A stretch of 64,000 nucleotides of DNA from Acidocella sp. (GTDB lineage Bacteria; Pseudomonadota; Alphaproteobacteria; Acetobacterales; Acetobacteraceae). Shown here one piece after another: positions 60,957-64,000 of this stretch. The position numbers were made by a program, and so were the translations under genes. The stretch is from the NCBI GenBank assembly GCA_031291755.1, contig JARLIK010000016.1, positions 1 through 64,000 of the forward strand, written 5' to 3'. How positions within the stretch are numbered: the first letter of the stretch is position 1; every line of letters begins with the position of its first letter. Under the pieces are notes generated by a model. It was not told where the DNA came from, searched no databases, and saw nothing but the letters and a program-made list of their open reading frames with translations.

Positions 60957-63227
60957 TTACTTAATCAGCCCCGCCTGCATCGCCGCCACTGCGCTGATAT
61001 TGACCAGACCACGCGCTGTGACGCTTTGCACCGCAATATGCAGGGGTTTGGCGAGGCCAAGCAGGATGGGGCCGACGGTCACGCCCTCGCCCGTCGCCTT
61101 GACGAGATTATAGGCGATATTGGCGGCGTCGATATTCGGCATCACCAGCAGGTTGGCAGTGCCTGAGAGTGAGCTGTCAGACACCATGCGGTTGCGGATC
61201 TGCTCGACCAAGGCGGCATCGCCATGCATTTCGCCATCCATTTCAAGTTCAGGGTGCTGCGAGCGGATATAGGCTACCGCTTGCCGCATCTTGCGCGCAG
61301 ACGGCGAATTGGAGCCGCCGAAATTGGAGTGCGAGAGCAGCGCGATTTTTGGCGTCATGCCAAAGTTTGTCACGGTCTCAGCCGCCAGAACGGTCATCTC
61401 GGCGATTTCCTCGGCGGAAGGGTCCACATTCACATGGGTGTCGCAAAAGAACAGCACGCCGGCTTGCAGGATCAGCGCGGTCATGGCTGAGATCCGCTTC
61501 ACGCCAGGGCGCAATGAAACCACCGGCATGGCGTACTGAAAGTGCCGCCACCAATCGCCGGTGCCACCGACGATCGCGGCATCAGCCTCGCCGGACGCCA
61601 GCAGCATGCCGGCGGAAACCGTGGGGCGCTTGAGTAACTGCCGGGCAGCGGCCAAGGGCGGTACGCCCCGGCGCCCGACACGCGTCTCATAAACCTTCAC
61701 TAAAGATGAATAAAGTTCTTTATCCTGTTCAAAATCAACGATTTTAACATCGATTCCCGGACGCATGCGCAGACCCAGCGCGGCGATTTTTGCGGCAATG
61801 GCCATGCCACGTCCCACCAGAATGGGCTGCGCCAAACCATCGTCGATGACGGTTTGCACTGCCCGCAAGGTGCGATCGTCCTCGCCTTCGGAATAAACGA
61901 TGCGCGGGCAGGCTTTGCGGGCGCGCTCGATCACCGGGCGCAGCAACTGGCCAGAGCGGAAGACGAAGCGCTCCAGCTCGTGTTTATAGAGGTCCCAATC
62001 CTGAATCGGCGTGCGGGCGACGCCAGCTTCCATCGCGGCACGCGCCACGGCGGGGGCGATATGCATAATTAAGCGCGGGTCAAACGGCTTGGGGATAATA
62101 TAGTCAGGGCCAAAGCTCGGGGCTAGGCCGCCGTAGGCTGCCGCCACGGTATCAGAGGCTTCAACGCGGGCAAGCTCGGCAATCGCCTCAACCGCGGCCA
62201 GCTTCATGCTCTCGGTAATGGCCGTGGCGCGCACATCCAAGGCGCCGCGGAAAATGAACGGGAAACACAGGACATTGTTGACTTGATTGGGGTAATCCGA
62301 GCGGCCCGTGGCCATGATCGCATCCGGCCGGGCGGCTTTGACGAGTTCTGGCAGAATTTCCGGCTCGGGATTGGCGAGAGCCAAAATCAATGGGTTCGGG
62401 CCGAGCAACGCCAGCCATTCCTCCTTCAGCACCCGCGGAGCGGACAAACCAAGGAACACGTCAGCTCCCACCAACACATCTTTTAAGGAGCGGGCATTGG
62501 TTTCACGCGCCACATGGGTCAGGGTCGGGTCCAGTTTCGGACGGCCTTTATACACCACGCCTTCGATGTCAGTCATGGTGACGTTTTCGGGGTCGGCGCC
62601 CAGGGCGATGAGGGTGTTGACGCAGGACAGAGCCGCAGCGCCGGCGCCGGAGGTGACGATTTTCACGTCCTTGATATTTTTTTTCTGCACTTTCATGGCA
62701 TTCAGAACCGCAGCACCCACGATGATGGCGGTACCGTGCTGGTCGTCATGGAATACCGGGATTTTCATCCGGGCACGCAGCGTTTGCTCAATATGGAAAC
62801 ATTCCGGGGCTTTGATATCTTCGAGGTTGATGCCGCCGAACGTCGGTTCCAGAGCCGCGACGATCTCGATGAATTTATCCGGGTCGGATTCATTGACCTC
62901 GATATCGAAACTATCAATGCCGGCAAATTTTTTGAATAAAACCGCCTTGCCTTCCATTACCGGCTTGCCGGCAAGGGCGCCGATGTTGCCCAGCCCCAAT
63001 ACGGCGGTGCCGTTGGTGATGACGCCGACCAGATTGGCACGAGAGGTATAGTCGAAGGAGGAATCCGGGTCGGCCACAATCGCATCGCAGGCGGCGGCTA
63101 CGCCGGGCGAGTAGGCTAAAGCAAGGTCGCGGGAGGTTTCCATCCGCTTGGTGGCGGTGATGGCCAGTTTGCCGGGACGGGGAAAGCGATGGTAATCCAG
63201 CGCTGCTTTGCGTAAATCATCATCCAT
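60957..63227 (-). CDS. maeB: NADP-dependent malic enzyme, MaeB type (malic enzyme-phosphotransacetylase fusion)
   Basis: A 756-residue fusion: malic enzyme domain (~10-430) with SPGVAAAC, GLGNIGALAGKPVMEGKAVLFKKFAGID and FHDDQHGTAI, then a phosphotransacetylase-like regulatory domain (~440-750). It decarboxylates malate to pyruvate with NADP. The ATG at 63227 has GGGAGAG upstream; a start nine codons earlier is less likely. Bacterial MaeB proteins are commonly about 750-770 residues, so length is normal. Confidence 0.96.
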   Translation of the reverse strand: MDDDLRKAALDYHRFPRPGKLAITATKRMETSRDLALAYSPGVAAACDAIVADPDSSFDYTSRANLVGVITNGTAVLGLGNIGALAGKPVMEGKAVLFKKFAGIDSFDIEVNESDPDKFIEIVAALEPTFGGINLEDIKAPECFHIEQTLRARMKIPVFHDDQHGTAIIVGAAVLNAMKVQKKNIKDVKIVTSGAGAAALSCVNTLIALGADPENVTMTDIEGVVYKGRPKLDPTLTHVARETNARSLKDVLVGADVFLGLSAPRVLKEEWLALLGPNPLILALANPEPEILPELVKAARPDAIMATGRSDYPNQVNNVLCFPFIFRGALDVRATAITESMKLAAVEAIAELARVEASDTVAAAYGGLAPSFGPDYIIPKPFDPRLIMHIAPAVARAAMEAGVARTPIQDWDLYKHELERFVFRSGQLLRPVIERARKACPRIVYSEGEDDRTLRAVQTVIDDGLAQPILVGRGMAIAAKIAALGLRMRPGIDVKIVDFEQDKELYSSLVKVYETRVGRRGVPPLAAARQLLKRPTVSAGMLLASGEADAAIVGGTGDWWRHFQYAMPVVSLRPGVKRISAMTALILQAGVLFFCDTHVNVDPSAEEIAEMTVLAAETVTNFGMTPKIALLSHSNFGGSNSPSARKMRQAVAYIRSQHPELEMDGEMHGDAALVEQIRNRMVSDSSLSGTANLLVMPNIDAANIAYNLVKATGEGVTVGPILLGLAKPLHIAVQSVTARGLVNISAVAAMQAGLIK

Positions 63228-63323
63228 GATGTCTCTCCCTTTTAATCCGCTCAATTGGTCTTTTCATGCGCCAAGCCGGTGTGTGAGACAACCGGTGGCA
63301 GGTATGATTTTTTTACAGGGAGT

Positions 63324-63337
63324 CCCGAATGATCGGG
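63324..63337 (-). terminator. Hairpin 3' of tRNA-Leu(GAG)
   Basis: CCCGA (63324-63328), a 4-nt loop and TCGGG (63333-63337) form a 5-bp stem just past the tRNA 3' end on the minus strand. No T-run follows, so it may be a processing or stabilising hairpin. Confidence 0.4.
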
Positions 63338-63339
63338 CG

Positions 63340-63425
63340 TGGTGCGGTCGAGAAGACTCGAACTTCCAAGGGGTTTCCCCCACAAGCACCTCAAGCTTGC
63401 GCGTCTACCATTTCGCCACGACCGC
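63340..63425 (-). tRNA. tRNA-Leu (anticodon GAG)
   Basis: An 86-nt class II tRNA with encoded CCA. Acceptor GCGGTCG/CGACCGC pairs perfectly, with discriminator A. The anticodon stem CAAGC/GCTTG surrounds TTGAGGT, giving GAG for CUC/CUU codons. The T-arm contains TTCGAGT, and the long variable arm is GC-rich. Confidence 0.96.
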
Positions 63426-63463
63426 ATCGCACGAACACGCGGGCCGTAGCGCCGCGCGGGCTG

Positions 63464-63492
63464 GCTATAGACCATGCTGAAAGCGGCGACAA
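63464..63492 (-). promoter_or_regulatory. Promoter of tRNA-Leu(GAG), inside lipB
   Basis: TTGTCG (63492-63487) and TATAGC (63469-63464) are 17 nt apart on the minus strand, the same pattern as the tRNA-Asn promoter. The -35 box lies within the first codons of lipB (63474 onward). The -10 lies 38 nt from the tRNA 5' end, so a leader is expected to be removed by RNase P. Confidence 0.6.
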
Positions 63493-64000
63493 CATGGGAC
63501 GTAAAATCCGGCCTGACGCCTTATGAGGCGGCGGTTTCAGCCATGCAGAACCGGATTTCAGGTATCCATGACGGTACTTTGGGCGAGGCCATCTGGTTGG
63601 TGGAGCACCCACCGCTTTATACCGCCGGGACTTCCGCCAATGCGGCGGATTTACAGGATTCCGGCCGGTTTCCCATCTATGCGGCGGGGCGCGGCGGACA
63701 ATGGACGTATCATGGGCCGGGCCAACGGGTGGCCTATGTGATGCTGGATTTGAAGCGTGCCCATGGCAATATTCCAGCCCGCGATGTGCGGGCGTTTGTG
63801 CAGGGGCTGGAAGCCTGGATGATTGCGACGCTGGCGGATTTTGGCGTGACAGGCGAGGTTCGTGAGGGGCGCGTGGGGATATGGATTGCCCGGGGCGGGA
63901 CAGAGGAAAAAATTGGCGCCATTGGGGTGCGGGTGAGCCGCTGGGTGAGCTGGCATGGGTTAGCGTTAAATGTGAACCCCGATTTGGAGCATTTCTCTGG
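63474..64000 (+). CDS. lipB: Octanoyltransferase LipB, 3' end cut by window edge
   Basis: An open frame of 175 residues that runs to the window edge. LipB moves octanoyl from ACP to lipoyl domains. [18 protein letters not shown] and the substrate-binding [17 protein letters not shown] (~83-99) are diagnostic, as are later [18 protein letters not shown] residues. The catalytic Cys of the family would lie beyond the window edge. The start ATG is at 63474, 48 bp from the tRNA-Leu 5' end. Confidence 0.95.
   Translation, partial: MLKAATTWDVKSGLTPYEAAVSAMQNRISGIHDGTLGEAIWLVEHPPLYTAGTSANAADLQDSGRFPIYAAGRGGQWTYHGPGQRVAYVMLDLKRAHGNIPARDVRAFVQGLEAWMIATLADFGVTGEVREGRVGIWIARGGTEEKIGAIGVRVSRWVSWHGLALNVNPDLEHFS

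Noticed and set aside
62308-63051. 247-codon forward open frame
   Set aside because: Antisense to maeB; Ser/Arg/Ala composition typical of shadow frames.

Overview
The window is GC-rich (roughly 60%), densely coded bacterial DNA. It reads as an acidophilic or acetic-acid-type alphaproteobacterium, most likely Acetobacteraceae. The support is the gene content and the alphaproteobacterial pairings: sdhE-mfd divergent from recG, hfq-hflX, a System I cytochrome c maturation operon, a DUF1674 protein, and a fused MaeB. The genus cannot be fixed from the sequence alone. No phage, insertion sequence or CRISPR array was seen.

Layout. 1-2.5 kb: 5' part of comEC, divergent from gltX. 2.6-12.2 kb: a tad/Flp pilus locus on the minus strand (flp, prepilin peptidase, cpaB, cpaC secretin, short lipoprotein, cpaE, cpaF, tadB, tadC, TPR-SPOR lipoprotein); flp has its own strong promoter and terminator. 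12.4-13.2 kb: an AT-rich gap with tRNA-Leu(CAA) and tRNA-Asn(GUU). 13.2-18.0 kb: a tightly packed minus-strand run of YciI-like protein, EVE protein, msrA, sulfotransferase and two glycosyltransferases. 18.0-23.6 kb: ccmCDEFGHI for c-type cytochrome assembly, then a DUF1674/SdhAF4-like protein and a small exported protein. 23.6-31.7 kb: mfd and sdhE divergent from recG-nudix, then a glutathione peroxidase, mazG and a beta carbonic anhydrase. 31.7-35.2 kb: hfq-hflX-inositol monophosphatase family gene, and a YihY/BrkB membrane protein. 35.2-39.6 kb: gamma-glutamyltransferase family gene and a polar amino-acid ABC importer. 39.6-46.3 kb: FAD dehydrogenase, glycosyltransferase, and a 1106-residue transglutaminase-DUF2126 protein. 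46.3-54.5 kb: tyrS, GT87-like protein, anmK, GT-C-like membrane protein, FMN glutamate-synthase-like protein, ppk2 and hisI. 54.6-58.9 kb: tri-haem cytochrome c, GNAT, nitrilase-family protein and lpxB. 58.9-60.8 kb: a Tat-exported DsrE-like protein paired with an orphan periplasmic binding protein. 61-64 kb: maeB, tRNA-Leu(GAG) and the 5' part of lipB.

How they work together. Most of the window is housekeeping: translation (gltX, tyrS, three tRNAs), repair (mfd, recG, mazG, nudix), envelope (lpxB, anmK), redox (msrA, gpx) and respiration (ccm, tri-haem cytochrome, Sdh assembly factors). The accessory signals are the tad pilus, the sulfotransferase/glycosyltransferase run, and the Tat-DsrE plus binding-protein pair, which is the best candidate for an undescribed periplasmic system. 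The oddest single-gene observation is that hflX seems to start at CTG inside a CTGA overlap with the hfq stop. Functions come from motifs and family knowledge read by eye; no database search was run.
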